Position numbers and translations under genes: made by a program | Part shown: positions 40,914 to 47,453 of the stretch, piece after piece | How positions within the stretch are numbered: the first letter of the stretch is position 1 | Layout: each line of letters opens with the position of its first letter | Notes under the pieces: generated by a model | What the model was told of the DNA's origin: nothing | Database searches by the model: none | Seen by the model: the letters and a program-made list of their open reading frames with translations, nothing else | Assembly: GCA_910585535.1 (NCBI GenBank) | Contig: CAJUFK010000014.1 | Span: 1-47,453, forward strand | From: an uncultured Angelakisella sp. | GTDB taxonomy: Bacteria > Bacillota > Clostridia > Oscillospirales > Ruminococcaceae | Length of the DNA stretch: 47,453 nt | Direction: 5' to 3'

Positions 40914-41756
40914 TCATGCCGAGACGGTTTCCCGGCGGGGGGCAGCCTTGGCCGAGGCCTTCTTGGGGACACGGATGGTGTAGCAGACGAAATCTTCTTC
41001 CTCGGTGGTCTGGGCCTGGACCGAGATCCCGCACCGCTTGATCTCCTCCACCGCCTTATCCACCGGGGAAAAGAGGATCCGCAGATCCCGGAGGTATCCC
41101 ATGGCCCGGCGTCCACCCTTTCTGGGACCCAAAAGGGTGGAGATGTAGCTTTCCGCCTGGCGGGCGCTCATCTGGTTCTGGAGGATGTGCCGGGCGGCCC
41201 GAAGCTGGCGGTCGGCCCCCTCCAGGGGGAGAAGAGCCCGGGCGATCCGCTCCCCGATGCCGTGGTCTGTAAGGAACTGCCGCACCTGGGGATCCAGCCG
41301 CAGGAGCCGCAGCTTGTTGGCAACGGTGGGCTGGGGCTTGGCCAGCATGGCACAGACCTTTTGCTGGCTGAGACCGCTTTCCTTCATCAGGGCGTAAATG
41401 CCCTCCGCCTCCTCAAAGCAGTTGAGATCCTGGCGGTGAAGATTTTCAATGAGGGTGAGAACGGCGGCGTTGGCCTCCGGGACAGTGGTAATGATGGCGG
41501 GGACTTCCTCGTATCCCAGGCGGCGGCAGGCCAGCAGCCTGCGCTCCCCGGCAATAAGGAAGTACCGGTTTCCCCCGGCCGGATCCTTGCGAACGGTGAT
41601 GGGGGAAAGCAGTCCGTTCTGGGAGATGCTCCGTGCCAGTGTGTCCAGCTCCTCCAGATTAAAATCCCGTCTGGGCTGGTGGGGGCTGGGAAGGATGCTC
41701 CCTACCGGAAGGGAGACCACCTGATTCAGGGCCTTGGGCCGTCCTGGCATTCTCAT
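40914..41756 (-). CDS. ParB/Noc-family DNA-binding protein
   Basis: 280 residues. N-terminal ParB domain with SILPSPHQPRRDF, NGLLSPITVR, the CTP-binding FLIAGERRLLACRRLGYEEV and LIENLHRQDLNCFEEAEGI; then the HTH LSQQKVCAMLAKPQPTVANK (about 133-152). No parA is adjacent, so it may be Noc (nucleoid occlusion) rather than the segregation ParB; the two cannot be separated here. The C-terminal basic tail (KKASAKAAPRR) is unusual. ATG behind AAAGGAGG. Confidence 0.88.
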   Translation of the reverse strand: MRMPGRPKALNQVVSLPVGSILPSPHQPRRDFNLEELDTLARSISQNGLLSPITVRKDPAGGNRYFLIAGERRLLACRRLGYEEVPAIITTVPEANAAVLTLIENLHRQDLNCFEEAEGIYALMKESGLSQQKVCAMLAKPQPTVANKLRLLRLDPQVRQFLTDHGIGERIARALLPLEGADRQLRAARHILQNQMSARQAESYISTLLGPRKGGRRAMGYLRDLRILFSPVDKAVEEIKRCGISVQAQTTEEEDFVCYTIRVPKKASAKAAPRRETVSA

Positions 41757-41941
41757 GGCCGCCGCCTCCTTTCGTTTTCCCTTTGTTCATCCTACCAGTA
41801 TACTACCACGCCCCGGGAAAATATTCCAGTCTTTTTCATCGCAGGATGTCCCCCCTTCCCCTGGGCTTCGACACAGCGGGATGAAGAAGCCGGGGGAACG
41901 GCGGAGAGGGCGGGAGAAGGCTGGGGAAAGGTGCGATAATT

Positions 41942-41977
41942 TACTGGCCGGGGACCAGCTGCAGTCCTCGGCCAGTA
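41942..41977. repeat. 14-bp stem hairpin behind the PD-(D/E)XK gene
   Basis: TACTGGCCGGGGAC pairs with GTCCTCGGCCAGTA (one wobble) around an eight-base loop. It begins nine bases behind the stop of the nuclease gene. No clear T-run on the minus strand, but the position suits a transcript end. The rest of 41757-41941 holds no gene. Confidence 0.6.
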
Positions 41978-41985
41978 GGGGGCGG

Positions 41986-42858
41986 CTATTCTTTTTTCTC
42001 CTTCTCCAGGATCTCCCGGACCCCCTCCAGGGGGATCCCGGAAAGCTCTGCGATCTTTTCGGGCGGGAGCTTCGCGGTCCGAAACATATGGAGGACCACC
42101 TCCGTCTGGTTCTCCTTTTTCCCCTCCCTGCGGCCCTCCCTGCGGCCTTCCTTGCGGCCCTCCTCGCGGCTTTCTTCCCGCTCCTCCAGCACAAGATCCT
42201 CAATAAGCTTACACATTTCTCCCACTCCTTTCGGGCTTTCCTTCAAATACCGCGTGCGGTCGGCGATCAGTTCAAAGTTCATCTTTGCGGCGTCGGTGCA
42301 GCTGAAATCGTGCATCAGCCGGCCAAGATCCGTGCCTCCCCGGTATTGTCCATTGACATAAAGGATATGTTCCCCGTCGCCAAAGGGTTTCCCTGTTGCC
42401 AGATTTATCCGCTCGATGGGATACAGCGGCTCCCCCATTCCATAGAAGTCCTTTTCTACAATGAAGATAATAAAGGTCTCTGGCAGTTCTGAAAAGTCCT
42501 GACCGGCGTCCAGATTTTCCACGTCCATGACGCTGGAATGGTACCGGGCCCGATGGGGTTCGGCGCCTTTGTCGGCCCGCTGGATTTCTAGGTCGTACTG
42601 GTTGCCGGCGGAATCGACGCCGCAGGCATCCAGGCAAAGGGAGCGGGCTCCGGCCAGACGCTTCATATCCTTTTGTACCTGGCACCGGGTGATGACCAGG
42701 TCCGGCTTTCCGGTGATGATCCGCAGCACCAGCTGGGCCAAGGGGATGTTGTCCTTAAAGAGGCAGCGCATGAAATCGTCGTCGATGGGGCGGAGACTTT
42801 GCAGCCGCCGCAGGTACTCCCGGCGTCTTTCTTCCTTTGTTTTTGCCACTGCTGTCAC
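41986..42858 (-). CDS. PD-(D/E)XK nuclease-family transposase (PDDEXK_2 / Rpn-like)
   Basis: 290 residues. N-terminal SLRPIDDDFMRCLFKDNIPL, then LVLRIITGKPDLVITRCQVQ and a nuclease core DAC-x3-D-x3-NQYDLEIQRAD, whose DLEIQ is the D-x-E-x-Q catalytic site of this family. Middle: FIIFIVEKDFYG and YPIERINLATGKPFGDGEHI. Near residue 235 a charged repeat EGRKEGRREGRREGKKE, then a short HTH-like end, EKIAELSGIPLEGVREILEK. Members act as DNA endonucleases linked to recombination. All catalytic positions look intact. No flanking inverted repeats found. Confidence 0.88.
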   Translation of the reverse strand: MTAVAKTKEERRREYLRRLQSLRPIDDDFMRCLFKDNIPLAQLVLRIITGKPDLVITRCQVQKDMKRLAGARSLCLDACGVDSAGNQYDLEIQRADKGAEPHRARYHSSVMDVENLDAGQDFSELPETFIIFIVEKDFYGMGEPLYPIERINLATGKPFGDGEHILYVNGQYRGGTDLGRLMHDFSCTDAAKMNFELIADRTRYLKESPKGVGEMCKLIEDLVLEEREESREEGRKEGRREGRREGKKENQTEVVLHMFRTAKLPPEKIAELSGIPLEGVREILEKEKKE

Positions 42859-42911
42859 CTGACTTTTCCGTTGCTTATCTTTATAGTACCATGTTTTTGT
42901 GAAAATGCAAC

Positions 42912-42949
42912 AGCAAAAACGCCCCCGCCCGTTTCTCCAACAGGCGGAG
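42912..42949 (-). terminator. terminator of hicAB, sharing its 3' arm with the one at 43513
   Basis: On the minus strand CGCCTGTT-ggaga-AACGGGCG can pair (one wobble), followed by GGGGCGTTTTTGC. The run ACGGGCGGGGGCGTTTTTGC is identical to that at 43513-43534 on the same strand, so the two terminators are related by duplication. Confidence 0.55.
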
Positions 42950-42966
42950 ACGCTTTGTTCAGCGTG

Positions 42967-43176
42967 TCAAGCATAGTGCAGACGTCCTTTAGGCTCCGGG
43001 ATCTCACGGCCTAATTCAGCCGCGGTCTCCAGCCATTCTTGGATAACGCGCTCCACATTTTTTACAGCGTCAAAGGTAGTTGGGCCGTCGGCCATACAGC
43101 CGGGCAGCTCGGGAACCTCGGCGATGTATGCGTTGTCATCAAAACTCCAATACAGGATGATCTCGTATTTACTCAT
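42967..43176 (-). CDS. hicB: HicB-family antitoxin
   Basis: 69 residues. A partial RNase-H-like HicB fold: IILYWSFDDNAYIAEVPELP, then GCMADGPTTFDAVKNVERVI and a short helical end. No separate HTH is visible, so it belongs to the short HicB class. Three ATG codons stand in a row (43182, 43179, 43176); the last is best spaced from GGGAGG. It overlaps the end of hicA by eight bases. Confidence 0.9.
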   Translation of the reverse strand: MSKYEIILYWSFDDNAYIAEVPELPGCMADGPTTFDAVKNVERVIQEWLETAAELGREIPEPKGRLHYA

Positions 43177-43429
43177 CATCATCACCTCCCAGTTGATACT
43201 TTAGAATAACCCCACGTACCTGTTTTACCTGGTATGCTTTCGCTTTACTGCCGTCTGGTTGAATGTTGATGATCTCCTCCACTCCGTCTTTGGTAAAGAT
43301 GAAATGGTCTCCACGAACCCGATAGCCAAATCCCATATGCCCCAGCAGTGAACAAAGGTCGGAAAATAAAATATTTTTATCTTGTCTTCCACTTAATACT
43401 GCCTGTAACAACCGTTTGTGCTGGCTCAT
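43169..43429 (-). CDS. hicA: HicA-family mRNA interferase toxin
   Basis: 86 residues, somewhat longer than the 60-aa core. dsRBD-like fold with the catalytic histidine in RVRGDHFIFTKDG, then EEIINIQPDGSKAKAYQVKQ and VRGVILKYQL. The start at 43429 follows GAAGGGG; the open frame extends further upstream through the promoter. HicA cleaves mRNA and is blocked by HicB, coded directly downstream. Confidence 0.9.
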   Translation of the reverse strand: MSQHKRLLQAVLSGRQDKNILFSDLCSLLGHMGFGYRVRGDHFIFTKDGVEEIINIQPDGSKAKAYQVKQVRGVILKYQLGGDDDE

Positions 43430-43469
43430 GCTTTTCCCCTTCCAGCCTTTATTGTTTCTTTTTATCTTT

Positions 43470-43498
43470 ATTTTATCAGGTTTTATCCAAAAGTGCAA
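43470..43498 (-). promoter_or_regulatory. promoter of hicAB
   Basis: On the minus strand: TTGCAC (43498-43493), 17-base spacer, TAAAAT (43475-43470); leader about 35 bases. Confidence 0.75.
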
Positions 43499-43512
43499 AT
43501 TCAACTTCCAGC

Positions 43513-43550
43513 AAAAACGCCCCCGCCCGGTGGAGAAACGGGCGGGGGCG
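43513..43550 (-). terminator. intrinsic terminator of the NPDTG-protein gene
   Basis: CGCCCCCGCCCG and CGGGCGGGGGCG form a perfect 12-bp stem with a nine-base loop, followed on the minus strand by TTTTTGC. It is 40 bases behind the stop. Confidence 0.9.
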
Positions 43551-43591
43551 TATGGTCTAGCCTTTCGGCTTATCTCTTAGGAAATAAATGC

Positions 43592-44674
43592 TTATTTCTT
43601 CAGGGAGACAGCAGCGGCGGAAACCAGAGCGACAGCGGCCAGAGCGGTGGCGATGCCAACGACATCGTTAGCGCCGGTGTCAGGGTTGTTGTCAGCAGCG
43701 GTAGAAGTGGAAACGCTCAGGGCTTTGTCAGAGAAGACATAGGAGCCCAGGGTGCGGGTCTTCAGGATGAAGCAGCCCTCATCGTCATCCCACTTAGCGT
43801 TGCAGGCAGACAGCTTGCCATCCTTGTTGTTGTAGATATGGGTGCCCTCTTCCTTGTAGAACCGAACAGTAGCAGTAGCATTGAAGGTGGGAGTGCCGGG
43901 GAAGTCCAGGAAGGTCAGGTCGGCATCGGTGTCGGCATAGGCCTTCAGAACGTCATCATCGGCCTCGACAGAATTGTAGAGATAGAAGCGGTCACCGTCA
44001 TAGACGCGAACTTCGACATCCACATCGTCATCAGCTGCAACGGTGAACTCCATGGTGCCATAGCTCTGCTTACGGCCATCCTTATCGGGATCAGATTCCT
44101 CGACTTCGTAGACAGTATCCTCGTCGAAATCAACGACACCGAGTTTAACCTCGTTATCAAGAGAAATCTTCAGTACGTCCAGATTCCGAGCAAAGTTGAC
44201 ATCTTCGATAACACGAATCCGGATGTCAGCAGGCTTGGTCTTGCCAGACTTCTTACCCTTCAGAATGAAGGTCATATCCAGCTTCTTAACCTTGGTCAGA
44301 TCATAGTCGGGCTTCAGCTTGATTTCGACACGGTCTTCCTTGTCGTTGAACTTAATGGACTCAACCAGGTTCTTACCATCGCTGTACTTAACAGCGGTGA
44401 GGGTGTAGTTGGTGCTGTTGATGTCCTTCAGCAGCTTGTCGGTATCAACATCGGGGTTGTAGCCGCTGTCAGTGAACTTGTAGTTGGGGTCCTGGGCATG
44501 AACACCCTGTGCATTGATGTTGATCTTCTTGCCAGGGAGGCGGTGAGAGACAGCGTCAGCAGTAGCAGGATTGTTGACATCCAGCAGGAAGCCGTCTTCG
44601 TCGTAGTTGCTGGCGGCAAACGCCACAGTGGCCATCATCATGACAGCCAGCACGAGTGCGAGTACCTTTTTCAT
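43592..44674 (-). CDS. secreted acidic protein with C-terminal NPDTG sorting-like signal
   Basis: 360 residues. Sec signal peptide MKKVLALVLAVMMMATVAFA with an AFA-AS cleavage site. The mature part is very acidic (for example PDYDLTKVKKLDMTF, VVDFDEDTVYEVEESDPDKD and FTVAADDDVDVEVRVYDGD), predicted mostly beta. The end is NPDTGAND, then a hydrophobic run (VVGIATALAAVALVSAAAV) and SLKK, the build of a sortase signal with N-P-x-T-G in place of LPXTG. No known domain. The base composition is lower in GC than the neighbours, with favoured codons, as for an abundant protein. Probably a surface protein. ATG behind GGAGGAAAA; strong promoter with a dyad. Confidence 0.85.
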   Translation of the reverse strand: MKKVLALVLAVMMMATVAFAASNYDEDGFLLDVNNPATADAVSHRLPGKKININAQGVHAQDPNYKFTDSGYNPDVDTDKLLKDINSTNYTLTAVKYSDGKNLVESIKFNDKEDRVEIKLKPDYDLTKVKKLDMTFILKGKKSGKTKPADIRIRVIEDVNFARNLDVLKISLDNEVKLGVVDFDEDTVYEVEESDPDKDGRKQSYGTMEFTVAADDDVDVEVRVYDGDRFYLYNSVEADDDVLKAYADTDADLTFLDFPGTPTFNATATVRFYKEEGTHIYNNKDGKLSACNAKWDDDEGCFILKTRTLGSYVFSDKALSVSTSTAADNNPDTGANDVVGIATALAAVALVSAAAVSLKK

Positions 44675-44740
44675 GTGTGTTTTCCTCCATAAAATTTTAA
44701 TCTTGGGGCTTGGGCTCTCCACTTCCCTTGCCCTGTGTTT

Positions 44741-44769
44741 ATTCTATTACAACTTGTAACAAATTGCAA
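44741..44769 (-). promoter_or_regulatory. promoter of the NPDTG-protein gene with dyad in its spacer
   Basis: On the minus strand: TTGCAA (44769-44764), 17-base spacer, TAGAAT (44746-44741). The palindrome TTACAA-C/G-TTGTAA (44747-44759) fills most of the spacer next to the -10, an ideal repressor site. Confidence 0.75.
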
Positions 44770-44777
44770 GAGTAAAA

Positions 44778-44833
44778 TTACAAAGTCGTAATATATTAGA
44801 ATTTCATAGAGGAATGTTGTATGAATCTACAAC
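44778..44833. promoter_or_regulatory. two further TTAC/GTAA-type dyads upstream of the promoter
   Basis: TTAC-AAAGTC-GTAA at 44778-44791 and GTTGTA-TGAATC-TACAAC at 44816-44833 share half-site sequence (TTACAA or its complement) with the dyad inside the promoter. The region 44675-45011 otherwise holds only the tiny ORF at 44860 and the structures at 44948-45005. Confidence 0.5.
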
Positions 44834-44859
44834 TTTTCTAACTTTTTAGTATTTTTATC

Positions 44860-44922
44860 CTAGTTTTGGCAGGCAGGAAAGATTACAGAGATCTTCTTTT
44901 CAAAGGTGGCTGTTTTTTCCAT
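44860..44922 (-). CDS. possible 20-residue leader-type ORF
   Basis: ATG at 44922 follows GAAAGGAGAG by nine bases and opens MEKTATFEKKISVIFPACQN before TAG. The ribosome binding site is strong, but the ORF is very short and composition gives no support. It lies upstream of the NPDTG-protein promoter and ends about 120 bases before it. It could be a leader peptide or chance. Confidence 0.25.
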   Translation of the reverse strand: MEKTATFEKKISVIFPACQN

Positions 44923-44947
44923 CCTGCAGCTCTCCTTTCCTCTGTAC

Positions 44948-45005
44948 TGTAACACAAAAGTCGTTACAATATAAGTACACCCCCTGCCTTACAACAGGCA
45001 GGGGG
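44948..45005. promoter_or_regulatory. TGTAAC/GTTACA dyad and a GC-rich hairpin
   Basis: TGTAAC-N9-GTTACA (44948-44968) repeats the half-site seen at the NPDTG-protein promoter. CCCCCTGCCT-N6-AGGCAGGGGG (44980-45005) is a perfect ten-base stem just behind the coiled-coil gene and may end that transcript, although no T-run follows. Confidence 0.5.
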
Positions 45006-45011
45006 TTCCAC

Positions 45012-45596
45012 TCAACCGGTTTTCTTTTGCAGCTCTTCAATCTGTGCTGTGTGTTTCTTTGCAATCTCCTCCAGGGCGAAGATACGGGTCCGGCTTTCCT
45101 CCGCCTCCTCCTTGGTGGCCAGCCGGCACTCGACAATCTGCCGGAGGCTCTCGTGGCCTTCCACCAGCAGATTGACCATCCGGCCGGTCTCGTTTTCCAC
45201 AAGGGTGCCAAGTCCATGTATCGCCTCTTCGTTTTTGCCAAGGCGCTTTGTAAGGCCTGCAACGTCTCCCTTGAGGCCTTCGACATCTCCCTTGAGGCCT
45301 ACGACGTCTCCCTTGAGGCCTACGACGTCTCCCTTGAGGCCTTCGACGTCTCCCTTGAGGCCTTCGACATCTCCCTTGAGGTCTGCAATGTCGCTTTTCA
45401 TCCCGGCGACTTCATCGTTTAGTTTTGCAACGTCCACCTTGAGGCCTGCAACGTCCACCTTGAGGCCTGCGACGTCTACCTTGAGTTCGGCGATGTCGCC
45501 TTTCATCTCAACAATGTCGTCCTTAATCCCCGCAATATCCTCCCGAAGGGGATTCATCAGCTCCGAGATAGCAAGCAGATCTTCTTTTGTCAGCAT
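45012..45596 (-). CDS. coiled-coil protein built on seven-residue repeats
   Basis: 194 residues. After MLTKEDLLAISELMNPLRED the protein is one long coiled coil from about residue 20 to 115 made of seven-residue units of the form LKGDVEG, LKVDVAG or LKGDVVG. Then GLGTLVENETGRMVNLLVEG and a second charged helix. No signal peptide or membrane helix. Related proteins occur in clostridial genomes, some near phage tails or as oligomeric rods, without function. The repeat number is probably variable because the DNA is a near-perfect 21-bp tandem array. ATG 45596 is weakly supported (GGGGGTATAAGG). Confidence 0.8.
   Translation of the reverse strand: MLTKEDLLAISELMNPLREDIAGIKDDIVEMKGDIAELKVDVAGLKVDVAGLKVDVAKLNDEVAGMKSDIADLKGDVEGLKGDVEGLKGDVVGLKGDVVGLKGDVEGLKGDVAGLTKRLGKNEEAIHGLGTLVENETGRMVNLLVEGHESLRQIVECRLATKEEAEESRTRIFALEEIAKKHTAQIEELQKKTG
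45262..45387 (-). repeat. six-copy 21-bp tandem repeat inside the coiled-coil gene
   Basis: The plus-strand unit CTCCCTTGAGGCCTTCGACG (and one more base) repeats six times with only A/G and T/A changes. Each copy codes one heptad, LKGDVEG or LKGDVVG. Slippage would add or remove exactly seven residues and keep frame. Confidence 0.9.
45430..45492 (-). repeat. three-copy 21-bp tandem repeat, second array
   Basis: Unit ACGTCCACCTTGAGGCCTGC plus one base, three copies, coding LKVDVAG heptads. Related to, but distinct from, the array at 45262. Confidence 0.85.
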
Positions 45597-45671
45597 CCTT
45601 ATACCCCCTTGTCCTTTTCCATTATACCAACCACTGGGAAGGATTGCAAGGGCCATCTTCCGCCGGGCGGC

Positions 45672-46337
45672 TTATTCCTCCTCCAGGTGGAGGGCCTCCA
45701 TCAGGTCGTGGGTGGCGTCCGCTCCTACCAGGACCAGGACACGGTCTCCGCCGCGGAGTTTCGTGGGACCCCTGGGGATGATAAGCTTGTCCCCCCGGGT
45801 TACCGAGATCAGCACGCACTCCGCCGGAAGGCGCAGGTCCTTGACTGCCACCCCCTCCAGGGGGCTGTCCTCCGGCAGATTAAACTGGCTGATGGTGGCC
45901 TCCCCGCGGTTGAGGGAGATCAGAGACTGGATGGCTGAGGCATCCACTTCCCGCTCCAGGGTACGGGCCAGGATGTCGGTGCTGGAAACCGGGATGTCCA
46001 CCCCCAGCTTCTTCATCACCACGAGATTTCCGGGATCGTTTACCCGGCTGAGGGTCCGCTTCACCCCGAAAACCCGGCGGGCAGTCTGGCAGGCGATGAG
46101 GTTGGTCTGGTCCGCCCCGGTAGCGGTGACGATGGCGTCGGCTCCCTCCGCTCCGGCGGCCCGGAGGGTATCGGCGGAGCTGCCGTCTCCGCAGGTCACC
46201 GGAATTCCCAGTTCATCCGCCGCCTGGCGGCAGTGGGTGAGGTCGGTCTCAATAACCACGGGGGTGTGTCCATGCTCCAACAGGGTCTTGACCAGGTAGT
46301 ACCCCACCTTGCCAGCCCCCACAACAATGACTTTCAC
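45672..46337 (-). CDS. TrkA/KtrA-type potassium uptake regulatory protein (second of two)
   Basis: 221 residues: an RCK nucleotide-binding domain with MKVIVVGAGKVGYYLVKTLL and the acidic end of strand two (VVIETD), then a TrkA-C domain (LPEDSPLEGVAVKDLRLPAE). It gates a TrkH/KtrB potassium channel with NAD(H) or ATP as ligand. 14 bases behind its paralogue. No channel gene is in the window. ATG behind GGGAGGGACC. Confidence 0.92.
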   Translation of the reverse strand: MKVIVVGAGKVGYYLVKTLLEHGHTPVVIETDLTHCRQAADELGIPVTCGDGSSADTLRAAGAEGADAIVTATGADQTNLIACQTARRVFGVKRTLSRVNDPGNLVVMKKLGVDIPVSSTDILARTLEREVDASAIQSLISLNRGEATISQFNLPEDSPLEGVAVKDLRLPAECVLISVTRGDKLIIPRGPTKLRGGDRVLVLVGADATHDLMEALHLEEE

Positions 46338-46351
46338 AGCTGGTCCCTCCC

Positions 46352-46975
46352 TTATACCCGTCTGGCGCAGAGGACCCGGTCCCCCTTGCGAAGGCGGTAA
46401 TTTCCCGCCGCTTCGTGGAAAAGAAGCCCCCCGTCCTTCCGCAGCACCCCTAGAATGCTTTCATCTGCACTGAGGCCCACCTGGGCCAAGGTCTTGCCCC
46501 GGTGGCTGGAGGGGACGGCCAGGGCGGAAAGGCTGATGGTATTATCGCCAAAGACCACCTGGGCGCTGTCCTGATCTGCCTGGCTGATGATCTGCTGGAT
46601 CAGGTCTACGGTGAGGGTGGTGGGGCAGACGGTGTGCAGCTCCCCCTCCTCGTAAAGATCCTGGCGGGCGGGGTCGTAGAGCCGGGTGAGGACCTTGGGC
46701 ACCCCGAAGATCTCCTTGGCGATTTGGGCCACCATAAGGTTTGTATTGTCGTCCCCGGTGACTGCGGCGACCAGGTGGCACTCCTCGATGCCCGCCCGGC
46801 GAAGGACGGCGGAATCGATGGGTTTCCCCGCCAGGCGGAAGCCGGTGAAGCCGTCCTCCAGCAGGGTAAAGCTGTCCGGGTCCCGGTCCACCACTGAAAC
46901 GTCGTGGCCCTCCTTATAAAGGGCGTTGGCCAGCCCTGCGCCGACCTGCCCGCATCCTGCGATAAGGATATTCAC
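46352..46975 (-). CDS. TrkA/KtrA-type potassium uptake regulatory protein (first of two)
   Basis: 207 residues: RCK domain with NILIAGCGQVGAGLANALYK and VVDRD, then VTGDDNTNLMVAQIAKEIFG and a TrkA-C end with SSHRGKTLAQVGLSADESIL. The GTG start at 46975 follows AAGGAGG; the frame is open upstream through the palindromic element, but nothing there looks like a protein start. Paired RCK proteins of this kind probably form heteromeric rings or serve two channels. Confidence 0.9.
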   Translation of the reverse strand: MNILIAGCGQVGAGLANALYKEGHDVSVVDRDPDSFTLLEDGFTGFRLAGKPIDSAVLRRAGIEECHLVAAVTGDDNTNLMVAQIAKEIFGVPKVLTRLYDPARQDLYEEGELHTVCPTTLTVDLIQQIISQADQDSAQVVFGDNTISLSALAVPSSHRGKTLAQVGLSADESILGVLRKDGGLLFHEAAGNYRLRKGDRVLCARRV

Positions 46976-47094
46976 AGACTTCCGCCTCCTTCTTTTGTCT
47001 CCGGCTCTGTCTCCGCTACGGCAAAGCAGCTGCCGTTGGGGGAAGATCGCCAGGCGGCTCCATGGCCAGCCGGCGAAAGGATTTTCTAAGTCCC

Positions 47095-47256
47095 GGGCCG
47101 TGTCCCTAAAGTCAAGGTGCCCAGATTTTTCGCAAGGGAAGTGGGCTTGCAAGGAGAAAAGCGCAAGGCGTACTCGCGTACGGCGAGCATTTTCGACGCG
47201 GCAAACCCCTTCCCTTGTAGAAAAAGATGGGTGCCGGGACTTTAGGGGCACGACCT
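47095..47256. repeat. 162-bp palindromic element in the trkA leader, MITE-like
   Basis: The left arm (GTGTCCCTAAAGTCAAGGTG, then CCCAGATTTTTCGCAAGGGAAG) is matched by the reverse complement of the right arm (GTGCCCCTAAAGTCCCGGCA, then CCCATCTTTTTCTACAAGGGAAG). The centre is GAAAAGCGCAAGGCGTACTC and its partial complement. The arm pattern 'TTTTTC, GCAAGG, AAAA, CGC' is shared with the element at 3103, although outer ends differ. It sits between the promoter at 47319 and the trkA start, so it is transcribed as a long hairpin. Confidence 0.8.
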
Positions 47257-47318
47257 AGGCCGGCGTCTCATTGTAGAACGGCCTTGGCCCTTGCTTTCTT
47301 TGCTGATCCTTCCCTGCA

Positions 47319-47347
47319 ATCATAGCAGATTTTGGGGCGGATTGCAA
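47319..47347 (-). promoter_or_regulatory. promoter of the trkA pair
   Basis: On the minus strand: TTGCAA (47347-47342), 17-base spacer, TATGAT (47324-47319). Start near 47312 gives a leader of about 335 bases that includes the palindromic element. The last 100 bases of the window (47348-47453) hold two small perfect hairpins (GGCCGCC-T-GGCGGCC near 47403; GGCGG/CCGCC enclosing CCC-TTC-GGG at 47429) and no gene. Confidence 0.75.
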
Positions 47348-47453
47348 GGCGGGGTTCTTCTTTTGGGGGGTGGATTGTGGTTGTTGATGGGTTGCGTTTT
47401 GGGGCCGCCTGGCGGCCTTTAACGGGTCGGCGGGACTCCCTTCGGGATCCGCC

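Noticed and set aside
43592..44674. Horizontal transfer of the NPDTG-protein gene because of lower GC
   Set aside because: The codon choice fits a highly expressed secreted protein and the signals match the host; composition alone is not enough.
45262..45492. Direct repeats as a CRISPR array
   Set aside because: Units are contiguous with no spacers and encode heptads of a coiled coil.
46976..47251. N-terminal extension of the first trkA through the palindromic element
   Set aside because: The region is the leader containing the element; RCK proteins start at the GxGxxG strand and GTG 46975 has AAGGAGG.

Overview
The window is GC-rich (roughly 60% by eye) and reads as a chromosomal segment of a low-oxygen Bacillota, most likely a clostridium of the Oscillospiraceae type (Flavonifractor, Lawsonibacter or Oscillibacter relatives). 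This rests on a nine-gene V/A-type ATPase operon, formate-tetrahydrofolate ligase, a YugP-rsmB-rlmN block, CitG/CitX, AGGAGG ribosome binding sites before nearly every gene and TTGACA/TATAAT promoters with 17-base spacers. I assign no species. I saw no rRNA, tRNA or CRISPR array.

Layout. 1-10.1 kb is all on the minus strand. It holds RNA-modification and salvage genes (rlmN, rsmB, yugP, upp, rpiB, tsaB, tsaE) interleaved with small genes that resemble immunity proteins of polymorphic toxin systems: a SUKH-like protein, a 171-aa protein, and a coupled operon of Imm49-like, Imm1-like and helical-repeat proteins. 10.1-13.4 kb is a repeat zone with an IS30 transposase remnant, around fhs. 13.3-19.7 kb holds a phosphohexomutase, an ABC importer whose parts are split by an opposite-strand DUF3796/HTH pair, a Crp-type regulator in the binding-protein operon, and a SIMPL lipoprotein. 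19.7-28.8 kb is the ATPase operon, bounded by a strong promoter and a symmetric terminator. 28.9-32.6 kb is a decayed exopolysaccharide locus: an intact GT2, an ORF that fuses pieces of three gene types, a frameshifted membrane protein, a sugar transferase lacking its C-terminus, an AP2-domain gene and a 26-residue integrase stub.

32.7-40.8 kb is catabolic: an M20 amidohydrolase with two membrane proteins, a RidA/D-amino-acid PLP enzyme/nitrilase operon, and citG-citX-lipid kinase on the plus strand. 40.9-45.6 kb carries a ParB/Noc protein, a PD-(D/E)XK transposase-family nuclease, HicAB, a secreted NPDTG-ended protein with a cluster of inverted repeats upstream, and a coiled-coil protein built on 21-bp tandem repeats. 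45.7-47.4 kb holds two tandem TrkA-type potassium regulators whose mRNA leader contains a 160-bp palindromic element.

The points most worth following are the three-way fusion ORF in the collapsed polysaccharide locus, the immunity-like genes without visible toxins, the palindromic element families that lie in mRNA leaders, and the dyad cluster driving the NPDTG protein.
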